Source of the DNA: Myrica gale
Lineage: Eukaryota > Streptophyta > Magnoliopsida > Fagales > Myricaceae
Assembly (NCBI GenBank): GCA_963930655.1
Contig: OZ005613.1
Location: 11,850,501-11,914,500 of the forward strand
Direction of reading: 5' to 3'
Length of the DNA stretch: 64,000 nt
Part shown: positions 42,262 to 52,029 of the stretch, piece by piece
Numbering within the stretch: the stretch's first letter is position 1
Layout: each line of letters opens with the position of its first letter
Translations under genes and position numbers: made by a program
Notes under the pieces: generated by a model
Told to the model about the DNA's origin: nothing
Database searches by the model: none
The model's input: only the letters and a program-made list of their open reading frames with translations

Positions 42262-42440
42262 TTAAGGGCGAGTAAAAATTCCGGTAAGGATCGAAACTTC
42301 TGGTTCCACTTCCGATTTTGAAAATTCGGTTCCATTTTCGGCATATATCGAAACCATAGCCGGAAGTTATTTTTGACAATTTTCGGAATTGGAACCGGAA
42401 TCAGAAATTCGGGTTGAATTACCGAAATTTCTGGTACTAT
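42262..42440. mobile_element. hAT-type end cluster
   Basis: Begins near TAAGGGCGAGTAAAAATTCC and contains repeated CCGGAA / TTCCGATTTT / ATTTCGG motifs on both strands, like the end of the hAT at 4155-4307. No transposase follows, so this is probably a nonautonomous end fragment. Confidence 0.4.
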
Positions 42441-42855
42441 TTTTAAAAAAAATAAAATAAAAATGGTGCTCAAAATAAAGTATAACATATGTAATTTGAT
42501 TTAATGTTTATTTTAAAATCTAGATTTTAGGTGAAAATTTTACATTTATTGTTAATTTATGATGAATAATAAAAAATATCAAAATTTTCGATTATGATTT
42601 TTTTTAATGGGGATCAAAATAAAGTATAACATATGATGAGTACCGAATTTGTTTGATTATTTATTTTAGAATCTAGATTTTGGTTGAATGTTTACATATA
42701 TTGTAAATTTATGATGAATAATAGAAAAATCTTCCAAAAATTTCGTCTAAAAAATATTTTTAACTTGTTAGGGCCCCAAAAAAATATATCCAAAAAAGTC
42801 CACATGAGGATTTTTGTTGAAAGTTTGAATGTTTATTTTGGAATCTGATTTACAA

Positions 42856-43497
42856 TTGGCACCGTCTGTGGGAATGTTTTAGTTCTTGTGATAAAAGGTT
42901 TATGGTGACCACCAAGAGTAAAGGCAAAGGGAAGACCGAAGGCAACCTAGAGCAGGCTCCACAACCTAGAGTAGGCTCCACAACGGTTAGTGGAAACAAT
43001 CCACGAATCCCGCACTGGCACGAACCAAGAACTGAATCACAACAACAAGCAACAAGGAGAAGCATTTGCGTAGGGAAGACGTAACAAAGAGGCTCGTATA
43101 CAGCAAGCACCAATACCGGAAAGACACGGCGAAGAGATTCGTATACCACATTACAACAAAGACTCCCACTCTCCACCAGGATGAAATAAAGATGCTAGAA
43201 GAGTCAATGCTAAGTTAGGGAGGATGAGACAGACAGTGGACAAACCGCCACAATCCTCTATAGAAAGCATTATGCACCAGATGGAATCTCTGTTCACGTC
43301 GAGAATCTTAGAAGTTCGGTTACCATCCAAATTTTGCATCATGTCATCGATAAATATATAGGAGCCACTGATCCGCTCGATCACTTAGAAGACTATCGAT
43401 CGCAGATGGACCTGTTGGATACCCAAGATGCTATCAAATGCAAGGTCTTCCCCACGAACCAGTCTTGGAGCTGTCACGCGGAGAACAGTCATGGGAA
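42856..43497 (+). pseudogene. Second gypsy element: PBS and gag 5' part
   Basis: TTGGCACCGTCTGTGGGAA at 42856 is the typical Tat-type PBS region, preceded by an LTR end ACA. A leader of about 30 bases precedes ATG at 42902 (MVTTKSKGKGKTEGN). After frame shifts the Tat-type gag core is recognisable: IGATDPLDHLEDYRSQMDLL and IKCKVFPTNQSW (43350-43470). The frame is cut by the solo LTR at 43498. Confidence 0.7.
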
Positions 43498-44785
43498 TGT
43501 GAGTCCTAGCTTTCAGGATTAAGGCAACTCAAGAGGAGGGGTGAATTGGTTTTCTAAAACTTTCCGGTATTGACCCCAAAAGACGTGTTTGCTAGTAGAT
43601 ACTACTTTAGTACAAGTATAATATGCAATAAGAGTAAGTATGTGCTGAAAGTAAAGAGTAGGGATAAGAGAAGCAAACACTCGACTTTTAGGTGGTTCGG
43701 TAAACCCGCCTACATCCACCCCTCAAGCTCCTTCACCGAGTCTTGAGGTTTTCCACTATCTTCTAAGAGCTTTACACACTAGCTTTCGGGTGCTAGAGAG
43801 CCATACAAGTGTTTTCCCGTGCTCAACACTCAAACCCACCCAATTGGTTTTTTCGGGCTCACCACTCACAACTTAACAAGCTTGAGATATACACTCTCTA
43901 AGCTTTTTCTTTAGTGAACAACCTCACTAAATGAGACACCTCTCTTGGATACGAAGATAGAAGAACAAAAAATCTCTTGATAGAGTAGATATGAAAATGA
44001 AAGGCTCTATCTCTTGATTCACACAAAGACAAGAATATGAAAATGTGTTTTGTGTGAATGCTATGAGAAATATAGAATATGAAGGTTTAAGATATTTCTC
44101 ATGCTATACAAATGATATGTGGTCGTTGGTTGTTCATTTTAGACGTTATGAATGTGTATTTATAGGCAACATATGAAAACTAGCCGTTTATAACCGTTGG
44201 AAGTCGTCTCTTAAAACGAGTCGGTCGACCGCTACATGAACCGGTCAACCGCTTAAAGTTACCGTTACCCCAAAGGTCATATTCTCAGAAGCTCAACGAC
44301 TATATTTTAAAAACCAACCGGTCGACCGCTACACCAAGCGGTCGATGACCGGTCGACCGCTTCATCAGCCGATCAACCTCTTCAACTTAAGCACATAGTC
44401 TGGTTGTTTTAAAATTATATTTTGACCATTTTTAAACACCCAATTTTAAAGTTTTACTTCCCAAAAGCATATGAAAGGTTCGAGAGTTTGTTTGAGGTGT
44501 TTTGAAACCTTTAAAAACATTTTAATCTTTCAAACAAAAGGTAAAACAATTTATGCAAGTGCGTGATTCAAATCCTTGTTAAAAGTGAAACAAAGAGTTA
44601 CAAGGATGATACCCTAACGTCTTGAATCTTCACTTTGATCTCCTTGCATATTCTTGTTCTTCTTTCTTCAAGTCTTTGTCTTTGGCTTTTTCATCAAGTC
44701 GTCTTTGTCTTTGAAGATGTTCATTCTATAAACTTAATCTATTTATTGAAATCATCGAAATCTCGATTGTGCACAAAAGTTAACA
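43498..44785 (-). mobile_element. Solo LTR, family B, minus orientation
   Basis: A duplication GGGAA (43493-43497 and 44786-44790) flanks 1288 bp that begin TG and end CA. The left part, read on the minus strand, shares GGATGTAGGCGGGTTTACCG and the CACCCCTCCTCTTGAGTTGC end with the family B LTR at 24.5 kb. It is inserted in gypsy gag. A TATA box (CCTATAAATAC) lies at about 44165-44155. Confidence 0.9.
44222..44379 (-). promoter_or_regulatory. CGGTCGACCG palindrome array in solo LTR B2
   Basis: Exact CGGTCGACCG sites start at 44222, 44319 and 44350. Related sites are at 44242 (CGGTCAACCG), 44339 (CGGTCGATGA) and 44370 (CGATCAACCT). Each exact site is paired with a variant 20 bp away. The array is upstream of the TATA box in U3. 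Confidence 0.85.
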
Positions 44786-44799
44786 GGGAACTCTTCCCA

Positions 44800-45518
44800 A
44801 TCTGGAAAGGAGGATTCACCATAGAAAAAGGCTCAGGTACAATATACCCTAAGAGACCTTTATTATCCCTACTGACGATAACACTCAAGTCCACGACGCC
44901 AATCTGAACAATAGCATCCATACGGACCTGCTCCTCCTAATTAAGGTCCGTAACTTCTTTTATGTAATGTTCCGGGACGATGCCAAACACCCAGTACAAG
45001 GATGAGTTACCATTTTCTTCCTCACCGGGAAAACGTTCCCATCCAAAAATATCATTCATGACATCCCTTGTTATTATTAGGATAAGAAGAGATTGGAGAA
45101 ACCTTCTGATTACGAGGGCGGAAATACCAAAATTTTCTAACCTGAGTAGAGCAAATGAGTGTATAAAACCACAAGAACTCCTTCAGGGTTAACTGACATT
45201 TGTGCCCTAGATAGAAGGGCCACATGACAGTGCAACCTAGCAAAACCTTCCAAACATTAGGAGCGAATTGGGTCAAAAAAAATCTTACCTCGAATCTTAG
45301 TGGGGGCTCGAAGAAGCATATCTCTCCCAAATCTCAATGTATGGTGTCTCATTGGCAGATGGAAGACGAAAATGAGCCCCTCATGGGAAATGATATTCGG
45401 TGTAGAAAGCCTCGAAATCGGACTCAACCATCCTACTAGGGCCCTAATGGCCCTCTCGCCTCTCGAGTAGCTTTAGAGTTCTAGCAACACCACTTAAAGA
45501 ACCACCAACATTGGCCAT
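44800..45518 (-). pseudogene. Antisense additional ORF of the gypsy element (Transposase_28-like)
   Basis: The minus strand from MANVGGSLSG (45518) reads, with stops and shifts, through PPLRFEVRFFLTQFAPNVWK and LTLKEFLWFYTL to FRPRNQKVSPISSYPNNNKG (45330-45060). The block order resembles the 'putative gypsy type transposon' domain (PF04195) found in additional antisense ORFs of Tat-lineage elements. It lies directly after truncated gag, so the intervening pol has been lost. Function of these ORFs is unknown. Confidence 0.5.
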
Positions 45519-46740
45519 TACACAAAAGCAAAAAAGCAAGTGAGAGACAAAAAGTAGAGAATCGGGAAGAACTAGAGAGCAAGAAAGAAAGCTTGGAAAA
45601 CAAGAAAAGGGCGAAAAGGCTGATAAAGTTGAGAGAACATACCTAAATCGGAAGGTCACAATGATTAGAATGCCCTCAATAAAGACTCACCGTTTCAAAA
45701 GATTCCTCGAGAAGTTTGAAACGATGCCAAATAAACTTGCAGCCGAATAGTCGCGAAGGAGGGCAACATCGACGATGCGATTAATTGAAGGACAATATGA
45801 TGTCCAGATACGGAAGACGACACGTCATAGATTTTCTGAAAATCCTGACGTAGAGCCCATCAAACCACGATTGCACGAATCAAAGGCACTTCCGCAAAAA
45901 AGCAGGCGAACACACCATATTACCAAAATTTCCATCACCGTGGGAGGAAAGAGAGGCATTTTCTCAAGAGAAATTCGAGAACATGCTGAAATAAATTTGA
46001 AAATAAAGCCACATTGATGTCTTTGTACGCGCCCAGGAATTTCATCGAGCGACTTCGAATGATTTATCATACAAAAGGATGAATCTCAAAGATTATTCAA
46101 CCTGCTAATAGCCAACCGACTTCTGGTACTTGACCAGAAAACGCTGCCGAGAGATGGAAAACCCTCACGAGGTTTTCATGGAAAAATCCCGATGACTCAA
46201 TGGAGAAGGGGCCACCCTCGAAGTCGTCAACATGCTACGAATAGTTGCTTCAGAAGGGCATAAATTAGCCTGTTACTTCATGACAATCATCTACCATGCA
46301 GCGATAGAAGAAATGTTCCGCCAGCAAGCTCAGGAGATGATCTGGAGTCTGAGAATGCAGGTCGGGAGGAAATGAATGAGAATGCTGATGAGGAAAGTGG
46401 AAGGTTGGCTGACACGCCACGTCAGATACAGAGAATGATCTTCCACGTGGACGACTACATCCCCTTTCCAGATGACTACAACCCACCCTTTATGGCGAAC
46501 CGCGGTAGAAAAGCCAAAAAATAAGCCTTTGCAAAACATGTTATGTAAATAGGGTTTTCAAACACCTTTATGAGTACATGTTGAGGTAGTGGCCTGGTCC
46601 TGATGATTTATTTCATTTCCAATGATTAATGAAATTAAATTTTATTTTATAAAAGTTCTTTTTATGGGTTGCCTGGCATGAAACAAAGTATCACATTCAA
46701 AATTAAATTATACAACTACAACTCAATCAAAAGCGCATTT
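45519..46740 (+). other. Gypsy interior, decayed; short coding remnant at 46329-46524
   Basis: Most of the stretch shows no domain. At 46329-46524 one plus-strand frame reads an acidic C-terminus (REEMNENADEESGRL, then HVDDYIPFPDDYNPPF) that ends in basic residues and a stop. It looks like the end of a former protein of the element, but no family is recognised. Confidence 0.35.
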
Positions 46741-47430
46741 TTGCCAAAAATAATCCAACAGAACATAAATAATAAAAGTCATCGCATTAAATGCGACGAA
46801 CTATTCTAGGCATGGCGAAATGATGCACATCGGCTCAAACAAATCGCTAGAAAACTGACGTTGGCTATGTTTCATCTAGAGACGATAATCAACCGAAGTG
46901 TCAAAGGTCGAAGGCTACTGCATTAAACGCAACGGACTGCCCGAAGCACGGCGAGACGATGCACGTCGAATCTTACAGTCACAGGGAATTTGGCATAGGC
47001 CAAGTGTCGTTCCAGGCGACAATCAACCGAAGCAATGATGAGAGAAACAGTTCCTAATTGTCCTGTCATATGAGTGGAACGACGCACACCAACTTCAGAA
47101 AACCGTCGAAAACCTCCGACCAATTACGTGTCACCTGCAGAAGATGATCAGCTGGGGGGTCAAGTGTCAGAAACGGTTGCATTAAATGCTACGTGCTGCT
47201 CAAGACACGCGAAGAGAGAGCACACTAGTCCCCATGATCGTCTGTGAAACTTGACTTGGCCACGTGTCATCCACAGACAGGATGCAGTCGAAACACCGGA
47301 CGCCAAAAATAAGGAATTGAAGGGAACGTGCAACTCAAAAGACGAAGAGATGATGCACGATTCATTTCTCCTAAGAGAACCGCCAGAATATGCAAGTATA
47401 AAAAGAGAAACTATCTCAACATAGGAAACA
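46741..47430 (+). repeat. Diverged repeat block with a TATA box
   Basis: The motif GCATTAAATGCGACG followed by a GGCGAAATGATGCAC-like segment recurs near 46783, 46919 and 47175. A related ACGAAGAGATGATGCACG lies at 47340. A second shared piece, GACAATCAACCGAAG, recurs at about 46886 and 47020. A TATA-like TATAAAAAG at 47398 precedes the F-box-like segment. It looks like a promoter or leader region built of degenerate repeats. Confidence 0.5.
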
Positions 47431-47499
47431 AGAAGAAAAGGAGGAAATAAAAAAACAACAAAAAGATTAAGGATGAAACCCTTGTAGTGAAACTCTACT

Positions 47500-48132
47500 C
47501 AAGCCCTGCCTGAAGAACTATTGTCCAAAGTGATAAGCTGGATTGTCCATAATAACCCGAGAGAATGGAAAAGTCTCTGCCTAGTATCTAAGAAATTCCA
47601 CCAAGTAGCTCACAAATTCGTGGTGTATCGGAGATTGAAGATTGAAGATATACCACCTCCATATCCCCCGACTGAGGCATAAAAAATTCTTAGCGACAAA
47701 TGTTATGCAAGCCAAAACCCGAATGAACTTTTCATCCGAGGTAGTGAGAAGATGCGTTGGACCGCGACAGTCAAGGAAGGACTAAAGGAGGTCACGCCTC
47801 AGTGAAAGGAGGGAATCCAAAAGCCAAATACTTCATCGCCTTGGCCTACCACCACCAAGGAGGAAGTGCAAGGTAAACTGCCGTTAACATAATTGGTAGA
47901 GCTTCGAAAGCAATTGCGAGCAAAACAAATGGAAGTTGTGCGCATGACCATTCTAGACTGGGTAATGGCCAGATGGGGACGCGTCGATGAACATCGATAC
48001 AGACTGAAGTACAAATTGGACTGCCCCGAAGAGGAATCCTGCTGCATTTTAGAAGAAGCCGAAATCCCAGCGTCGTTCCTAGAATGGTGTATCAGTTACA
48101 AAATTTCTATACGAAGAATTTCAATATTGTGA
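47500..48132 (+). pseudogene. F-box-like coding remnant inside the gypsy element
   Basis: The frame at 47500-47682 reads LPEELLSKVISWIVHNN and EWKSLCLVSKKFHQVA. This fits the F-box pattern (LPEELL, then a hydrophobic helix, then LVSKKF) as in At2g35280-like F-box proteins. There is no in-frame ATG: a stop lies just upstream. Downstream, after a TAA at 47680, another frame (47893-48132) reads a coherent charged protein end (RKQLRAKQMEVVRM, CPEEESCCILEEAE). F-box proteins recruit substrates to SCF ubiquitin ligases. Here the segment lies between the repeat block and the 3' LTR, so it may be a captured gene piece. Confidence 0.5.
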
Positions 48133-48320
48133 TATATATTTAGGTTCCTCTGGAGATGTAATCGAAAGGAAGATTCCTCCTTGGGCCGATGGGTGATCAT
48201 TAATAATGATTCAATTCGTTATGCATTAACTTCACTTTCCATATACCTCGGCATACGAAAGCATTAGCAAACATTCTCCACCTGATTCATAAATGAATCT
48301 GCTCGAGAATGGGGAGACTA

Positions 48321-48789
48321 TGATGATACCAATACTGAATCAGATCCAGCCCAAACCAATTTGGGCTAGATAGACATGATCACACTTCCGTCAAAGCCCG
48401 ACAACAAAGATTAGACTCGTATCGTATTAAGCCCAGAAGAAGGAACCACGACACGTGTCATGGGCAGTTATAAAACAACTTATAACGTGCGGTGACTCCA
48501 CGATCATGAGGTTCTCGTGATTAAACCAAGTACCCATTACGGAGACATATGAGGAGCATATCGCGGGATATAACGTTACAGGGATTAGATTCTCGCCAAA
48601 AATGAAATATGACTACCAAAGAGTAAAAGTGAGAATGTGGAGAAAAAACTATAAAAGGGAAATATCGCAGAAGACAAATGTATATGATTCTAGAGCAATT
48701 AAATAGTGACATTCGTATAAGACAACAGTCTGACTTAAGCTTCAGAGGTGCTTTACCTTGGTGTTCGGAATCATTTTTGTTATTTTACA
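48321..48789 (+). repeat. Probable 3' LTR of the second gypsy element
   Basis: A purine-rich tract GAGAATGGGGAGACTA (48305-48320) precedes TGATGATACC, a Tat-like LTR start. A TATA box (CTATAAAAGGG) lies at about 48649. The segment CTGACTTAAGCTTCAGAGGTG near 48730 is typical of the R/U5 part. The end at ACA (48789) is a guess, because no matching 5' LTR is present in the window. Confidence 0.5.
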
Positions 48790-49592
48790 GAATGAGTTAT
48801 GCAAAGATGAAGACGTATTTATTCCAAGGTTTTATCAGTAAACTAATTTATTTATCAGATTTCAAAATTAAAAAATTTAAAGTACGGATCTTCTTTCTAA
48901 AATAGCATATATACCATTTTTTCCCTTATGTATGGACTAGCCTACTTTGCTTTAACACGTGGAACTTTTTCTCTCAACCTACAACCCACGTAAAGCACGA
49001 GGGACAACTGTCTTTACCCTTTTCGCACAACATTAAAATTCTGCTAGGATTTGGATTCAGAGGTTATGGGAGGGATTTATTTTTTTAAAAAGCCCCTCAG
49101 GGGAGGAGGCTACGAATCAATTTCATTTCAAGTTAAAACTAAAGAGTAGTGTTTAAATTTTTGCCCGACCACCCCCCTTCACGTCGCTCACGGCCTCACC
49201 CCCGCCGCCGGCGTCGTCTATCTCTTACCGGCGCCTCCTCTCTCTCTCTCTCCCATTTCCTCTCTCTCTCAGTCTTTCATGCAGATTCTCTCTCTCTCAT
49301 GCTCAAAGACCACATTGCTGTAAATTTTTGTATTGATTTAGATTTAGATTTATAAGTTGCTGTTGCTGTTGATTTTGATTTTTGTATTGCTGTATTGAAT
49401 TGATTTTTTCCTCCGGTTGCTGTTGGGTTGCTGTTGAAGAGAATCAAATCAGGTTAATATTTCTCATTTTACTATGTTACTGTTAGTTTATGTTAGAGTT
49501 TGGATTTGGATGAATTTAGGGTTAGGATGTTGGATGATTTGCTGGTTTTATGTTGTTGGATGATTTTATGTACTACAGAGATTAATGCATCA
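48790..49592 (+). promoter_or_regulatory. Upstream region and 5' leader of the PPR gene
   Basis: A CT-rich leader (TCTCTCTC runs, 49230-49300) follows the gypsy LTR. A likely leader intron runs from GTTAATAT at about 49453 to the acceptor TACTACAG at 49578, 15 bp before the chosen ATG. No strong TATA box was identified near the start. Confidence 0.5.
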
Positions 49593-51488
49593 ATGCCCAA
49601 AATCTCCAACCCTTCTACTCTTGCAATCTTCTCCACCGCAACGTATCAAAGATTTATTCTTCTCAACCTGCAGTCGAAACGCATTTCCTCGTCCTCATCA
49701 TCCCCTGTCCCGACAGAACAACACATTGCTCATTTGATACTAGACCAGAAATCGGCCTCCCAAGCCGTCCAAGCCTTCAGATGGGCCTCCAAACTCCCCA
49801 ATTTTATGCACTCGCAATCTACCTACCGTGCTTTGATCCGCAAGCTCTGTGCTTTCCGTCGATTTGATACTGTAAAGGAACTGCTCGACGAAATGCCCAA
49901 GTCCATCGGGTCACCCCCAGATGAAGACATTTTCATTACTATCGTCCGTGGTCTCGGGCGGGCACGTATGGTCAAGCAAGTGATCAAAGTGGTTGACTTG
50001 GTTTTGCGGTTTGAAAGGAAGCCATCTTTGAAGATTTTCAATTCAATTCTTGATGTTCTTGTAGGGGAAGATATTGATTTGGCTAGAGAGTTTTACAGGA
50101 AGAGAATGATGAGGATAGGTGTTGAAGGCGATGATTACACTTTTGGGATCTTAATGAAAGGGCTATGCTTGACTGATAGGATTGGTGATGGTTTCAAGCT
50201 GTTGCAAATCATGAAGTCTAGGGGAATTAAGCCAAATACCGTGATTTATAACACGTTACTTCATGCACTTTGCAGGAGTGGTAAAGCTGGGAGAGCAAGG
50301 AGCTTGATGAATGAAATGGAGCCTAACGATGTTTCTTTCAATGTCATAATATCTGCCTACTGTCAAGAGGAGAATTTCGTGCAGGCTCTCGTCCTGTTAG
50401 AGAAGTGCTTCAACTTGGGTTTTGTTCCTGATGTTGTCACAGTGACTAAGTTGCTAGAACTTCTCTGTAGCGTTGGTCGTGTAGCTGAGGCTGTTGAGGT
50501 GTTGGAGAGATTTGAAACTAAGGGAGGTATGCTCGATGTTGTGGCTTATAATACTTTGATAAAGGGTTTCTGTAAATTACGGAAAGTGAGAGTTGGGTTT
50601 AGCTTTCTGAAGAAGATGGAGAGGAAGGGTTGCCTTCCAAATTTAGACACATATAACATTTTGATCTCTGGTTGTTGTGAGTCTTCGATTATGGATTTGG
50701 CTCTTGATCTATTTAACGAGATGAAAACAGAAGGGATTAGATTGAATTTTGTTACCTACGATACACTAATTAGAGGCTTGTGTTCGGGAGGAAGGGTGGA
50801 AGATGGGTTTAAGATTTTGGAACTAATGGAGGATAGAACTAGGGGATATGAGGGTCGTATTACCCCTTATAATAGTGTCTTATATGGTTTGTATAGGGAA
50901 ACCCAGTTGGATGAAGCACTCATATTTTTGACCAAGATGGGGAATCTATTTCCTAGAGCTGTTGATAGGAGCTTAAGGATTTTACACTTTTGTATGGAAG
51001 GCGCTATTGAGGAGGCAATGAAAGTATTTGATCAGATGCTTGCAGAAGGGGGAATTCCAAGTGTTCTTGTTTATGACTATCTAATTCATGGGTTCTGCCA
51101 CGAAGGTTGTGTGCGTGAAGCTTTTGAGCTGGTAAATGAGATGGTTGGTCTCGGTTATTTTCCACTTGCACCAACCTTCAACGCTCTAATCAGCGCGTTT
51201 TGCAGGCAAGGAAAGGTTATTCATGCATTGAAACTTATTGATGACATGGTTGCAAGGGGATGCATACTTGATGTAGGAACTTATAATCCCTTAGTCAATG
51301 CTCTTTGTAAGAAGGGAGATTTTCAGAAGGCTTTGCGGCTCTTCACACAAATGGTGGAAAAAGGGGTTGTTCCTGATTATTATTCGTGGAACTCATTACT
51401 TCTTTGTCTATGCGAAGAAACATCGTGGTCGGAAAGTAACAACATGTTCAGAGTAACTTCTCAATTTCAGCGTATTTTTGAGACTTAA
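49593..51488 (+). CDS. P-class pentatricopeptide-repeat protein, probably organellar
   Basis: This is an intact frame of 631 residues from [13 protein letters not shown]. An upstream in-frame ATG at 49500 adds 31 residues that look like untranslated or intron sequence, so 49593 is preferred. Residues 1 to about 40 are rich in S, R and hydrophobics with no acidic residues, as in mitochondrial presequences. From about residue 80 to the end there are about 15 repeats of roughly 35 residues. Typical examples are [35 protein letters not shown] and [19 protein letters not shown]. There is no E/DYW or SMR tail, so it is P-class. These proteins bind organellar RNA and affect its stability, splicing or translation. 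Length and wording recall the At2g17525 type, but orthology is not proven. It appears intronless in the coding part, as usual for PPR genes. Confidence 0.92.
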   Translation: MPKISNPSTLAIFSTATYQRFILLNLQSKRISSSSSSPVPTEQHIAHLILDQKSASQAVQAFRWASKLPNFMHSQSTYRALIRKLCAFRRFDTVKELLDEMPKSIGSPPDEDIFITIVRGLGRARMVKQVIKVVDLVLRFERKPSLKIFNSILDVLVGEDIDLAREFYRKRMMRIGVEGDDYTFGILMKGLCLTDRIGDGFKLLQIMKSRGIKPNTVIYNTLLHALCRSGKAGRARSLMNEMEPNDVSFNVIISAYCQEENFVQALVLLEKCFNLGFVPDVVTVTKLLELLCSVGRVAEAVEVLERFETKGGMLDVVAYNTLIKGFCKLRKVRVGFSFLKKMERKGCLPNLDTYNILISGCCESSIMDLALDLFNEMKTEGIRLNFVTYDTLIRGLCSGGRVEDGFKILELMEDRTRGYEGRITPYNSVLYGLYRETQLDEALIFLTKMGNLFPRAVDRSLRILHFCMEGAIEEAMKVFDQMLAEGGIPSVLVYDYLIHGFCHEGCVREAFELVNEMVGLGYFPLAPTFNALISAFCRQGKVIHALKLIDDMVARGCILDVGTYNPLVNALCKKGDFQKALRLFTQMVEKGVVPDYYSWNSLLLCLCEETSWSESNNMFRVTSQFQRIFET

Positions 51489-52029
51489 ATTATTTGTCTT
51501 TGAAATTATGGATGGAGTATAAGGACATGGAAGTACCAATTTGACAAAGGTTAGCAGAAGTATCGGCTCCACTAGGTTGAAAAAGGGGCAGGCACGATGT
51601 AACACAAAATAATCTTCAAACTATTTAGAGGTGTATTCTTTTGCATCATCAGATTGTAGAATGTGGCAAAAAAAGTACCAAATTGGGTTAAAATTTCTAA
51701 AACAAATGCTTTAGAGATAGGTAATAACTCATAATTTTCTTTCATTATTAAGGGAGATAATCTTAGAAAAGTCATCCACAAAGGTAAATGAATTCAGTAC
51801 TTGAGACCCGAAGAAGAAGAAATATGAATTCAACCACTTACATTGTAATGAACTACCTCAAACAAGCTGGAACTGCCAAAGGTTATCCACGGAAGGATAC
51901 TTTAGTCTGAATGCCACTCACTCCAACCCCGATGACAAGGTCTTTTTTCTTTTCTATACCGATCCGAGCCGCCTGTCATTTTTGGTCCTGAGTTTTTTGT
52001 TTTAGCGAGTATTTTCTGGTTTCGGGAGG
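51489..52029. other. PPR gene 3' region and spacer
   Basis: This contains the PPR 3' untranslated region, followed by sequence with no recognised gene up to the coatomer fragment. Confidence 0.5.
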
